Below, piece after piece: positions 46,231 through 56,900 of a DNA stretch of 64,000 bases. The notes beneath the pieces were generated by a model that worked only from the letters and a program-made list of their open reading frames with translations, was not told where the DNA came from and did no database searches. The stretch is taken from assembly GCA_029891385.1 (NCBI GenBank), contig CM057224.1, positions 4,836,001 through 4,900,000 of the forward strand, read 5' to 3'. A program made the translations under genes and the position numbers. The DNA is from Erythroxylum novogranatense (taxonomy: Eukaryota; Streptophyta; Magnoliopsida; Malpighiales; Erythroxylaceae). How positions within the stretch are numbered: position 1 is the first letter of the stretch; every line of letters begins with the position of its first letter.

Positions 46231-48034
46231 TTAGAAATTGTTTTAAGAAATTATACAAGTTTTAAATGTTTGATAAATTAAGAAAATTTCTAAAGTTTTG
46301 AAAAATGACACAAAGGTTCAATTTCGGTTTTCAAATGATTTGGCGATTGATTGAAAATTTAGAAAGTATTGAATTTTATTGTTCTTAATATTTTGAAAAA
46401 GGGTTACGAGTTTTAAAATGAATTGAGAAATGAAGAAAGATTTTGAAATTCATTTCAATGGTTGGGATTTAAGAAATCGCGTAAATTGTTAAATTCGTTA
46501 TTTTCGATAAATTCGATAAGTTATGAAAATGCTTTCGGAATGTTTCTTTAGAAAATACAAGATTCATGCAAATTATGTTTTTGAATAAATGTACTTTATG
46601 AATTTGCATACGTTTGGTTTATATTTTAAAGAAATAACTTGCATACATTGTTCTGGCTTTGGTCTATACGTGATTAAATTGTTGAATTATTATGATCATT
46701 GAAATTGCATTGCAATTGGTGAGTTATGCTCATGTTATGCCATTAAAATATTTTATGGCATTTTGCATGAATGAAAAGACAGAAAAGCTTGAAAGTATGG
46801 AAACATTCGATAAATTGATTGAGCACAAATTGTTATGTGCTTTTATGTGGGCAAGAGAGGAACGTTGTGTTAGTCACGTGCACGTCGACGTATGGAAAAT
46901 TATAGCCTTCTCCCGGCTGCCCGCTTGTGGGCCTACGAGATCCAAAATCGGACTCATTGTGTTTACGGTATAAACTTCGGTTTATTCGTCGTGTTTACGA
47001 AACTCTCGAGCCATGTGTTGTGCATTGCATATGTGATTTGCCATTGCATTTATGAACTGTCAAGTTGATGCATTCATGTTTTGCAACCTATGGGTTTATG
47101 GCTGAAAGCCTAAAAATCATACGTTTTGCAATTGTGATTTGACTACAGCAAGAACGGAACTTTTAGAAAATGTGCTTTACAGATTTCAAAGAAATGCTTT
47201 CTAAGACCATAAAAGAAAAAGAATTTCAAGGATTTTGCTTATATTTTTGTTATAAACTGTTACCCACGAGCTATAAGCTCACCCCCCTTCATTCCCATCC
47301 ACAGGTGATGAGAAGAAGATCGGGTGAAAGAAAGTGAAGGTTTTCGTATATTGTGTATTGTGTATTCGGATTTTATTATCGATGTTGTATTATGGAATAT
47401 TTGGTAAGCACGTATTCATGACGTATATACTCTATGGAATTGTCTATGGAATGCTAAAATGAATTGTGATTTGAGTATGGAATTGAGATATAAGTTCGTG
47501 TATGATTATTGGGGGATTGTGTTGATATACTATGTTAAAGGATATGGATATGTAGATATAGGATTGCGTGTGTTGAGTTGGATTCCGGACGGGGAGTCCG
47601 ATGATTCTGGTTATTGTGTGAGAAATATGAAGTGTATTTTGAACACTTTGCGTGTTAAGTTAGTTAGGATGCACCATTATGTCACGAAAATTTTTGGTAA
47701 GATGGGTATGAAAATGAGAATTGAGATTCAAATGAGTGTATAAGAAAATGATTATGAATTGAGAAATTGATTAAGGAAGAAGAAAGAAGAGAAAAAAAAG
47801 AAAAATTTATACCGGATTTTTCAGATCGGATAGTCTAGGTTTCCAACGCGATCATATTCTCTAAGCTATTTGTTCACGGATGTCAGAAATCGGTTTCGAT
47901 TCTATTTGTATTCGATTCGTTTCTTCCGCATTTTTGTTATTGTTTCGCCTTCGGATTTAATTTATCCAATTTGAATTCGCTTTGTTTCCTTCTTTTTCCG
48001 GTTGGGATCCGGTTTCTAGATCGGGTCTCAACAT

Positions 48035-48216
48035 TTGATAGCCAAATGGTAAGAGGCGAGCATGTGGAAGCTATAAAACCTTGAGGTCTTGTGTTCGAAT
48101 CCTGGAGAGGGATTCCCCTGACCAAAGAGGACAGTACCAATTATGTGGGCAGCGGGGTATCACGGGCCCGCTTGTCTCAAGATAAAATCTCGGTATTAAA
48201 TCCGGACCCAACATAA
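48035..48216 (+). mobile_element. tRNA-derived SINE, copy A
   Basis: It has internal RNA polymerase III promoter boxes: box A TAGCCAAATGG (48039-48049, fits TRGYNNANNNG) and box B TGTTCGAATCC (48092-48102, near GGTTCGANNCC), 43 bp apart. The 3' part ends CCGGACCCAACATAAA. SINEs are copied by LINE machinery. The upstream AACAT (48030-48034) pairs with AACAT at 48551-48555 as target duplication of the whole cluster. Confidence 0.7.
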
Positions 48217-48221
48217 AGGCG

Positions 48222-48366
48222 CCTTTTATGTTGGGTTCGGATTTGGTACCGATGAGGACTCCATCGATACCTCGCGTACCACATGGTGATGCTGTCCTCT
48301 TTGGTGGAATTCTCTCAGATTGAACAGATTCTCAGTTCTTTTCATGCTTTCTTACCATTTGGCTAA
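48222..48366 (-). mobile_element. tRNA-derived SINE, copy B (inverted)
   Basis: The minus strand begins TTAGCCAAATGGTAAGA (box A) and ends GAACCCAACATAAAA. The box B region is altered or missing, and GAGAATTCCACCAAAGAGGACAG matches GGGATTCCCCTGACCAAAGAGG of the other copies loosely. It is joined tail-to-tail with copy A around GGCGCC (48219-48224) and head-to-head with copy C around 48367. Confidence 0.6.
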
Positions 48367-48550
48367 GTTAGCCAAATGGTAAGAGGCGAGCATGTGGAAG
48401 CTATAAAACCTTGAGGTCTTGGATTCGAATCCTGGAGAGGGATTCCCCTGACCAAAGAGGACAGTACCAATTATGTGGGCCGTGGGGGTATGCGGGGGTA
48501 TGCGGTGGGTCCGCCATCAGTACCAAATCTTGGTACCAAATCCCGGACCT
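48367..48550 (+). mobile_element. tRNA-derived SINE, copy C
   Basis: Box A TAGCCAAATGG (48369-48379), box B GATTCGAATCC (48422-48432). Nearly identical to copy A for the first 115 bp, then diverged (GCGGGGGTATGCGG tandem), ending CCCGGACCT before AACAT. Confidence 0.7.
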
Positions 48551-48555
48551 AACAT

Positions 48556-50175
48556 GACTAGTGTTTCAAAATCAAGACATATAGACCCAAGCTTACGTGT
48601 TTCATATCTAATAAGGCTAAAATGATATTAACCAAGTTCTTGATTAGGAACTACAAAGTATTGGAGAAGTCTATCATACCACTACCGCTATGATGGTTAA
48701 AGAATGTAGAAATTTTCTAAACATATTTATAGATTCTAATATGTATAAAGATGCTAAGAGGAAGTTAAGGAAGAAGAGAAAATTAAATTGTGCCTTTGAA
48801 TATTGTAAGTTTTAAGGTCATATCTATGATGAAATTAAGTAATCCAAGATCTATTATGAAAGTAGTCTCAAAGAATCAATAAACCGCATTACTAAAATTC
48901 AAAAGGTTATAAATTTGTTTTTCAGTCATGAAAAGCATAATAGAAACATTTAAGACCCATATTTAGGATGAATGGTTGCCTTTTAAAAAGGTGAATAATT
49001 AGTGCAATTGGAAATGATGAAGATAAAAGGCTTTATCCTATAACATAGGCTATATTGGAAGTGAAAAAAAAAAACTAAATCATGAAGTTGATCTATATCA
49101 CTCTTATCAATTGACTTGGAATTAGAAAATGGGGATGGACTCGTGGTATCTTTGGTATGTATGAGGTTGGTTAATATAAAATTTAGTATCATTTGATGTA
49201 ATGTTATCTTGCATTACTTAATTTATATATTATATAGTATTGAATTTTATGTCTTTAGAGATTAATAAGAGCTATTGAAGTTATTTTACCGAATGTAGTT
49301 TACAAAATATATGCTAGACATATTTATCATAATTGGTATAGATTTGGAGTGAAAAAATCTTAAGAAGGCAATTATGGGAATATGCATAGTCTACATATGT
49401 TGATGACTTGAATAAGTAGTTCAATATTCTCAGTATAATTAAAATTTGGTGTGCTTTAGGTTTGTTTGAATATCCAAATGAGAATTGGGCTAGGTCATAC
49501 CATTCATTTGATTTCAACTATCCATTTATTGATAATAACATGATAAAAAATTTCAATGGACAAAGTACATCTCCGTTATTAGTATGCTAGAAACTATAAT
49601 GAATATGATCTTGAAGAGACATTCTAAAAGGAAATTGTATATGTATACGTGTGAAAGACAAATATTTCACTTGTAATTGTCAAAAAGGTAAAAAAGAAAT
49701 AAATATGCAATGCAATGGAATATTGTGTGATGGAGATGTAGCATGTGAGTTTAATGTAAGGGATAGAAAGCATACTATTAGACTAAAAAGGGACCATTCT
49801 TGTAGCTGTAGAGCATGAGACCTATATGGTTACATATGTAAACATGATATTATTGTATCTATTATTCCAAAAAATTAAGAAATTTTAAAAGATTTATGAG
49901 TGTGTACTATAAAATGTTAAGGAGTAATCTTATAGCCAACCAATAACTATGAGAAAATATAACTACATGCAAAGAGGATGATGCTAAGAAGGTCTAAAAA
50001 GGTAAGATGAAGAAACAAAACAAGCAAAAAAAGTGTCAAATATAAAAATGATATCACTAAAAAGCTAAGTGTAGAAGTTTAAGAAATGTGGAGCTTGTAG
50101 ACACAATAGTTTAAGGTGAATAAAAGACAATCCATCAAATCCTATAAAATGACCTGCTAATATAAGTAATTTTAT
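48556..50175 (+). pseudogene. MULE transposase, catalytic and C-terminal part
   Basis: Plus strand, with frameshifts. It encodes EYCKF..YDEIK (about 48800-48840), a GCLLK-like piece then YPITYAILEVKKK (about 49035-49070; compare DGCHLKG..YPIAYAVVE with a catalytic Asp), RAIEVILPNVVYK and ARHIYHNW (about 49268-49340; the RHxxxN region), NENWARSYHSF (about 49477-49510; the WARS motif), and the SWIM zinc finger HSCSCRA-DLYGYICKHDI (about 49797-49850; CxCxxW..CKH pattern). This is the MULE DDE transposase order. A C-terminal knuckle-like CGACRHNSLRC follows near 50080-50130. It is the continuation of the N-terminal remnant at 38540-39213. It would cut and join MULE ends; not functional here. Confidence 0.75.
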
Positions 50176-50909
50176 GTTTGGCAATAAATTATATTTAGTG
50201 TGACATATGCATATACAATGTAAATATGATGTATATTCTATTTATGTCTCAATAATAACAATTTTATGCCAATTTAGAGGGCTATTACCAATAAAAGAGA
50301 TATTCACAAGTATGCACATATGACCTTTTTGTTTATAAAATATGTCGCTTACATTAACATTAAGCATACCATACTTAACAAATTGACATTGACGAAAGAG
50401 CATTAACTAATAAGGAATGTATATATAGTCAACAAAGAATAAATGTGAGTCCGATATGCACTTACCTACTTATATACATTGCCTATATTGTAATCATCCA
50501 TAAAATATAATAAGTGATACATTCATAAGTTGTTAGCTCTAAATAGATAATGAGTATGAATATATATATACTCTAATGAAGATGGTGATACTAATAAGGC
50601 CAAAAAAACTTAAGTAGGAGAAACAACAATATGCCAAAGAAAGTACAAATGCTAATAAGATTTCATAAAAGAGCTATGTCTATAAATGTAAGAAAAATGG
50701 AGCTTCTAAACACTACAATCTAAGTTGCATGAAAGAAAATTAAACAAATCATGTTGGACACATACCCATGTAAGTAATTTTAAGTTTAGCAATAAATTAG
50801 ATTTAGTTATGACATGCAGATAAATGTAAATATGATACGTATTATATTCATGTCAAATAATAGCAATTGTAGGAAATTTGGAGGTCAAAACCATCAATAG
50901 GGATAGGTA
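49990..50909 (+). repeat. Tandem duplication of the MULE 3' region, unit about 590 bp
   Basis: The unit starting about 49990 recurs at about 50580: GTAAGTAATTTTA(T/A)GTTT(G/A)GCAATAAATTA at 50161 and 50773, and a knuckle-encoding stretch at about 50080 and 50690. The second unit is cut at 50909 by a solo LTR and continues at 55303-55570 (AACAAA.TGACATTGACGA matches AACAAACTGTCATTGACGA). Confidence 0.7.
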
Positions 50910-53334
50910 TGTAACATCCCATCACCGATGGGAAGGGTAATTTGATCATTTGGGACGAGTTAGGCGAGTGTAAATATATTTCGGCATGAACATGTATCAT
51001 ATAGCCTCTATAATTATATGAATGGTAATTTTTGCACATGCACATGATTGTACATGCATTCATGACATTTCCTGGCATATGGGCCTAAATGTAATTTTGT
51101 GTGATTGATGTGATAATTGTGTTTGAAAAATTAATTTGGAGTGGTTTATGTGTGTTTTCCATTTTTAGGGTATTTTAGAAATTTTTTTAAAAATTTTCGG
51201 GGAGAATTTCCGTACCGAAAAAATCATCAAGTGGTGGACTGATTGATTTCTGGTACCGAAAATTTCTGCTCAATGTCATTGGAATATTAGATAATTGATT
51301 TTTTTGGAGTTGTTATAGAGCCATTAGCATTAGATGGATTAAAGATTAATTTATATTATGGTTCTTTGATTAAATGGTATTACTTGATGATTTTGTCTTT
51401 TTCTCCATTAAGTGACAAGTGTCCTCTTTCATTTAATGGTTTTGTCTTGTTCCCTTCATTCATTCTCGACTATTCTCCTTAAATTCATAAGAAAATCACT
51501 TTGAAAGTTTAAAAAAGTTACTTTGAGAGTTAAAAACCTCCTCCATCTGTAGGTGTTTCCTTCCTTCCTCCTTCGATTATTTTTTTCCATCCCATACAAG
51601 AAGCTTTCCTTGCTACTTGCTTGCCTTTCTTTATTCTCAACCAAGACCAAACTTAAGCCTTGTGAAGATGGTGAATTGTGTGTGTATTGGAGTGATAGCC
51701 GTAGGTGTTGGTGAGAGGTAGAGGAATTTGAGTGGTTTGGAGAATTGAAGAGCTTGAAGCTTGTTTAGGTGAGAATTTTGTTTTGTGTCCTTTACTTGGT
51801 AGTTAGAAGTATTTATTGTGCTTATTGATGCATTAATTTCATGAAGTTTGTGTATTAATTGTTTGGGTCTAAGTGTATGCTTGTGTGAGGGTAAATGACA
51901 TGGTAATTAAAGAATGTGAATTTAGTGTTTCCAATGAAGGTTATGATGTTAGATGAGTGGAAATGAAGTAAGAAAATTGTGTATGTTGTGTGTTGCCAAA
52001 TTGTACTTAATTACTCAAGTAATTGTCTTGATGAATTTGTGGCTGAATTCTTGGCTAAATGGGATGTTTATTGATGTGGTATTGATGTTTGCATGAAAGG
52101 AGTAGGGTTTAGTATGAAATCTGAAAAATGGAACTTGTGTATGTTTCAGGTATTTGTTTATAACTTTTGATGTGGTTATGCTATTGAGTTGAGGTTTGCT
52201 TTAAATTAAACTTGAGAAGTATGGCTAGAATTCCTATGCAAGAAGTTCTACCCAATTATGGCTTAAAGAGCTTTGAATTTTGCTTCGAAGTTGAGATATG
52301 TGTGCTGGATGAATAGTATCCGGACTTTGGTTCCATTATTGAAGACTTGAAACTTTGAGAATTTTTCTAGGATAAAGGAGATAGATTTTGTGAAATTGGC
52401 ATTCCTAAAAGTTGAAGATTTATTTGTTATCTTTCTAACGCCACTAAGTATGATATTTTTCGATGTGTAGATTGCAAGTTATGGTCTGATATTGTTCAGG
52501 TACTAATTCAGCCCAAATTGTGTTTTAGTATGCAAATGTTCTAAGGGCATAGGTTTTGTGCTTTTTGTGTTTTGATATTTATTTGGGACTATTAAGGGTG
52601 AAATTGGCTCAAGTGACCTTCTGGAAAGTTGTATAGGATTGTTGTATCTTTCTAATGAGGTATTTTATGCGAATTTTGGATGTAAGGATTGTTAGATATG
52701 AATTTGTAAAGTTTTGTTAGGGGTTAGGTTAAATGCTGATTTCATTAACCCTAACAGGACAACCACATTCATGAGAGGATTTGACCTAGTTGGAATTGGA
52801 ATTTTCTGTGAGATCCTTCTTGAGAATTGTATTATATTGTCTGAGCTTTGTATTGCTATATGGTATGAAATTTTTCGCCAAGGGGATGTGGAGTTATGAA
52901 TTTTGAAAGATTGGGTTATTGTTGAGGATAATTTGGGTAGGCTGAACATTTGTTTGCGAATTTGTTTTGTTTAGAGATGGAATTGGCTTCTAAGTTGTTC
53001 ATAAAAGTTGTAGCATTTGTTTTTCTCTTTTTATTGATATAAAATTTGGAATTTTTGGTTAAGGGGATGAAAAGTTATGATTTTTGTGATAGTGCTGCAC
53101 TGTTATGGTAAATGTGTCATTAGACAGTGTCTTTGAGTGCATTTTTGACACCCTTAGGAGTGCAATGGGATTATTAGCTCTTCATAAAACTTGTAGGATT
53201 TTTTATGATCTTTCCAACGAGACCTAATTTGTGCTATTTGGACATTTGTGTGAAAAGATAGGTTATGTGAAAGAAGAGGTGGTGTATATGAATGAAGAAA
53301 GAAAGGTTTTTTTTTATAAAAAATATTTAATGCA

Positions 53335-53460
53335 GGCCGAGCGAGGCGCTCGCCCACACGGGCGAGACGCTCGCATCGCTCGCCAGGCGAGCGAGTCGCT
53401 CGTTCATCTTGGCGAGCGACCGCATCGCTCGCCCAGGTGAGCGAGGTGCGCAAGTGCACC
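53335..53460 (+). repeat. GC-rich minisatellite (GGCGAGCGA/TCGCTCGCC units)
   Basis: Several imperfect copies of a palindromic word, GGCGAGCGAGACGCTCGCC, strongly GC-rich in AT-rich surroundings. Flanks (…AAGATAGGTTATG upstream; GACCTCCGTTCAATCTTTTG downstream) correspond to the flanks of the 40385-40560 minisatellite, whose unit sequence is different. Confidence 0.85.
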
Positions 53461-54275
53461 CAGTGACCTCCGTTCAATCTTTTGTGTATAACTTTTTCAT
53501 CCGACCTCCGATCGACCTGATTTTTGAAGCGTTGGATTCCTAAGATATTTCTCTATCTTTCCATACCAAATTTAGGATTTTTGAGATCAAACTGAGAAAG
53601 TTCGATCGGATCTAAGTGAGCAGACCAGTTGGAAAAGTCTGAACATGCGTCAGTAATTTGGAGATATCTTGAGCTATAGAGCTCCAATCGATTTGATTCT
53701 TATTTCTAATTAAACTAGAGACATAGATCTACAAATTTCATGAAGAGACTGGACTTCAATTTAGCCCATAAGATGTTCAATTTCTAGAGTGAAGTTACGT
53801 ATAGTGTGTTAGTCTGAACGTGTTTTGGGAATATTTTTTCCGTCCAACATCCGATTGACCTGATTCCTGAGGCATCAGATTCGTGAAATATTTAATTTCC
53901 TTTAATTGTGAAATTGAGAATTTTTAGAGCTAAAATTGACAGGAATTGGTTAGGTCGAAGTGAGGGGACCGGGTAATGATTTTTTCGATCCATGTTTTAT
54001 TAATAATTGTACCTATAGAGGTCCAAATTGAGTGATTTTGATGTCTATGCATTTCTAATATTTAGAGGAAATTTTTGTGACAGAAATTTGTGCAATAGTG
54101 CTGGGAATGTCACGAACATGCATTGTACACATCTAAATTGCTACATGTGCATTATTTAATATTTCTGATTGTGCATTTGGTAATGTGTGATTATTTTAAT
54201 TGTTTAGAGGCACGGTTGGAACGTCATCCCACGGACGTTGCTGAGACTTCTCGGCATTAGCTCGGAAGCTATTTG

Positions 54276-54921
54276 GTGAGTAACCTAGATGGTTTCTCGA
54301 TTATTAATTGTTTATATTTTGCACTTATAACACTGTGGAGAATAATGGTGGGCTTTGCGTTTGTTTATGCTGGTTCCGGACCGAAGGTGTCCGATGTATT
54401 GGGAGATTATGACATAGAAGTGCTATATGTGATTTGGAATGTGATTAATTGTGAACTACTTGTGTGAATGTGATAATTTGGGACCGAATATGATGTGAGC
54501 TTTGCTTTATATTGCCATGTGCATTCCATGCATAATGCATGATCAGTAATTGACAGTTGTGACCGGAGCAGCCACCGAGAGCTTAAAGCTCAATGTATTT
54601 GGGCCTCGAACCCACAGTGCTTCAGAGCCTCAGGTTCAACGAATAATGCACCCTTATTGGGACAGTTTAGGTGCTCGGTCACAACAACGTAATAAATTAG
54701 AAAAAGGGTCACATACGCATTACATATGCATTTGACTGAATATCTGTGATTTGAGTGAAAAGCCAAAGGTTTTATGTTCATGTAAATAATCATGTGGTAC
54801 ATATGAATAAGTTATTATACTATACTGTGATTTGTTTGACTATGTATAAATTGGGTGAACCATCAATGATGGTTCCTCACTGAGTTCGCAAACTCACCCA
54901 AAATTGTAAATTATTTTTCAG
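54276..54921 (+). other. Intron-like segment inside the LTR (donor, two hairpins, acceptor)
   Basis: Donor TTTG|GTGAGTAACC, acceptor TTATTTTTCAG|GACC. Two hairpins lie before the acceptor: AACCATC-AAT-GATGGTT (54858-54874) and TGAGTT-CGCA-AACTCA (54881-54896). The same signals in the same order occur in both LARD LTRs (33202-32390 and 28104-27285, minus strand). Splicing is inferred. Confidence 0.45.
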
Positions 54922-55559
54922 GACCGAGAGAGTAGACTCCTAGCTCCAGAGAGACTTTTCCTGCCGTGTAGATCGTGTTGGCAAGAGAAGTCATGGCTCA
55001 CAGGTCGGTCAGCTGGCATTTTCGAGGGATGACCTAGTTAGGCTTTTTGGGTTAGATTTCTTTTGGAAAAATGTGCAGACAGTGAAAAACAGACAAATGT
55101 GTAAATTAATGTTCTTAATGATATGAAATGAGAAAAAATTTATGGTTTCAAAAAAATTAGTGATTTTCAGTATTGATGCTTTATGATTTGATGCCATGTG
55201 AGGTACAGTAGTGGTTGTTCGTAGTTCACCCTTATCGTAGGATATGTATTGGAATGACCTACGGGCGTCCCGGTGTATACCCTATGGTAAAGGGGTGCTA
55301 CAAGGTACATACATATTTTGACCTTTATTGTCTATGAAATATGTTGCTTAATAAATAATAATTATGCATAATATTTTTCAACAAACTGTCATTGACGATA
55401 GAGCATTAGTTAGTAAGAGATGTAAACCTAGTCAACAAAACATAATTGTGTGTTTGATATGTAATTACCTATTTATATCCATTATTTATATTATTCCCAG
55501 TTACAAAATGCTAATCATTGATGCATTCACAAGTTGGTAGCTATACATATTCAAATAAA

Positions 55560-55800
55560 AGGAAATATAGACATATTGATCCTAGAAATTTAAAATTGTC
55601 CTTTAAACCAAGATATCTAAAGTTCAAAGGAAAATCTAGCATCTCTTTAAGAAAATTATAAGTTATCATAATCAAGAGGAGAATAATATTAAAGCGGTGG
55701 TAATGTGGACAATGGACAACTTCCTTCTCAGACTAGTGGGTAGTAGCAAGCTAACCAATGGGGCACTCAATCACAATTGTATTGTTACTAGTATTGATTA
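55560..55800 (+). pseudogene. MULE transposase, extreme C-terminus
   Basis: One frame reads GGNVDNGQLPSQTSG, a stop, QQANQWGTQSQL (about 55695-55780), the Ser/Gln-rich tail commonly found after the knuckle in MULE transposases. Placed after the tandem-duplicated 3' unit. Confidence 0.4.
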
Positions 55801-56900
55801 ACAATTGATTGTAATATGATATGCTTATTTAGGTTATTTTCTATAATTTTTTATATTTTATCATTGATGATTAGGGAACTCATCCATAAATTGTATGTTG
55901 TCGGATTGTTGATTTTGAATAATATATGAAACTAACATTAACTTTTATATGTATATTAATAAAAAGAATGATATGACTTTGGATTACTCATGAAAACCCA
56001 TTCTCTTTGATTAGGCCTAAAGTCGAAAAGCCTACTTATACAATGGTCATTTTGAGGCCACTTGCATATTTAAGGGTACTTAACAAATGACATCAATTAA
56101 GAAAGGACTCATCCGTTTTTGGAATTATAGTCCTAATAAAAAGCTAATTATTCTTCTTTATAGAGTTAGATCCAAAATTCACTAGGATAATTGAAGTCTA
56201 GCTATACTTCTTTAAAGATTTCATATAAAAGGGATACACTCTTAAGGTAAGTTTTCATAGCCATAATCATTAAATTCAGTTATGGATTTCTCTACATACA
56301 TAGCATGCTTAACTCTCCCTAACTTGAGTGTTAAAGTGCCTTTGTTAAGAAATTTGCTAACACTAAGAAGTTTTTTTTTGTAGATTTGCAGACATGAGAT
56401 GAACTTAACATAGCTACTACAAATTCAGTTTATACCATTTAGTGTCATTTGTAAGAAAATTGTTTTAAAATCTTCTAATATTCTTAAGGAAATTTCAAAT
56501 GAGTTATCCCCATCTTAAGTAAAAAAAAAAACACTTAAAAAATGATCCATTTTCCAACCTTATTAGAATAACCAATGCCTTTGAAACTACTTCAACCAAT
56601 AATTAGCCCAATTGCTAAATTTAAGATGTTATGACCATAAGTCAAACAATTTTTGGAAGAAAGATAATAGATATATGAAAGACAATTGGCTCACACCCCA
56701 CAACCATTATCATTTGGAATTAAGGTACTAACATTAGATAGTTACGATAATATACAAGACCATATCGTTCATGTGCATTGATATAGGGAATTCACAAATC
56801 TATATGTTGCATCTGATGTTATGAAATTCAACATCTTCTGAAAACCCTAGTTTCACAAAAAACTTGGTTATGTCGCAATTGCTTTTAACTGTATCTATCA
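55800..56900 (+). other. Weak gypsy LTR remnant
   Basis: TCATATAAAAGGG (56221-56233) is a good TATA box, and about 80 nt later CTAACTTGAGTGTTAAAGTGCCTTTG (in two parts, 56313-56338) resembles the TAACTTGAGCGTCGGAGTGCC motif at the 3' side of Tat/Athila-type gypsy LTRs. No PBS or coding sequence follows. The rest shows no recognised feature. Confidence 0.35.

Larger units (their letters stand above)
39214..48033 (+). mobile_element. Solo LTR (gypsy-like), 5.4 kb, interrupted by a second solo LTR
   Basis: It begins TGTTGGACCCCGATC (39214) and ends GATCGGGTCTCAACA (48033), ends that are near-perfect inverted repeats. TSD TGACT lies at 39209-39213 and at 48555-48559, the latter displaced by SINE copies that inserted at the junction. 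Removing the nested 3,424 bp leaves about 5.4 kb. No gag/pol motif is present. It contains roughly 190-bp tandem modules ending in AAAGTTATGA, a GC-rich minisatellite, a TATA box and a 75-bp array. Either a solo LTR made by LTR-LTR recombination or a coding-less element; the solo LTR is favoured because no internal PBS or PPT was seen. Confidence 0.65.
50910..55302 (+). mobile_element. Third solo LTR (gypsy-like), 4.4 kb
   Basis: It starts TGTAACATCCC (50910), ends GGGGTGCTACA (55302), and is flanked by TSD AGGTA (50905-50909; 55303-55307). The ends and the 3' quarter match the LARD LTR read on its minus strand: GAGGCACGGTTGGAACGTC, GTGAGTAACCTAG and TGAGTTCGCAAACTCACCCA. The middle has 190-bp modules and a GC-rich minisatellite like those in the 39.2-kb LTR. 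No gag/pol, PBS or PPT seen, so a solo LTR. Confidence 0.8.

Noticed and set aside
48039..48432. Possible functional tRNA genes at the box A/box B sequences
   Set aside because: No tRNA cloverleaf can be formed around the boxes, and the copies continue into a shared non-tRNA body: SINEs.
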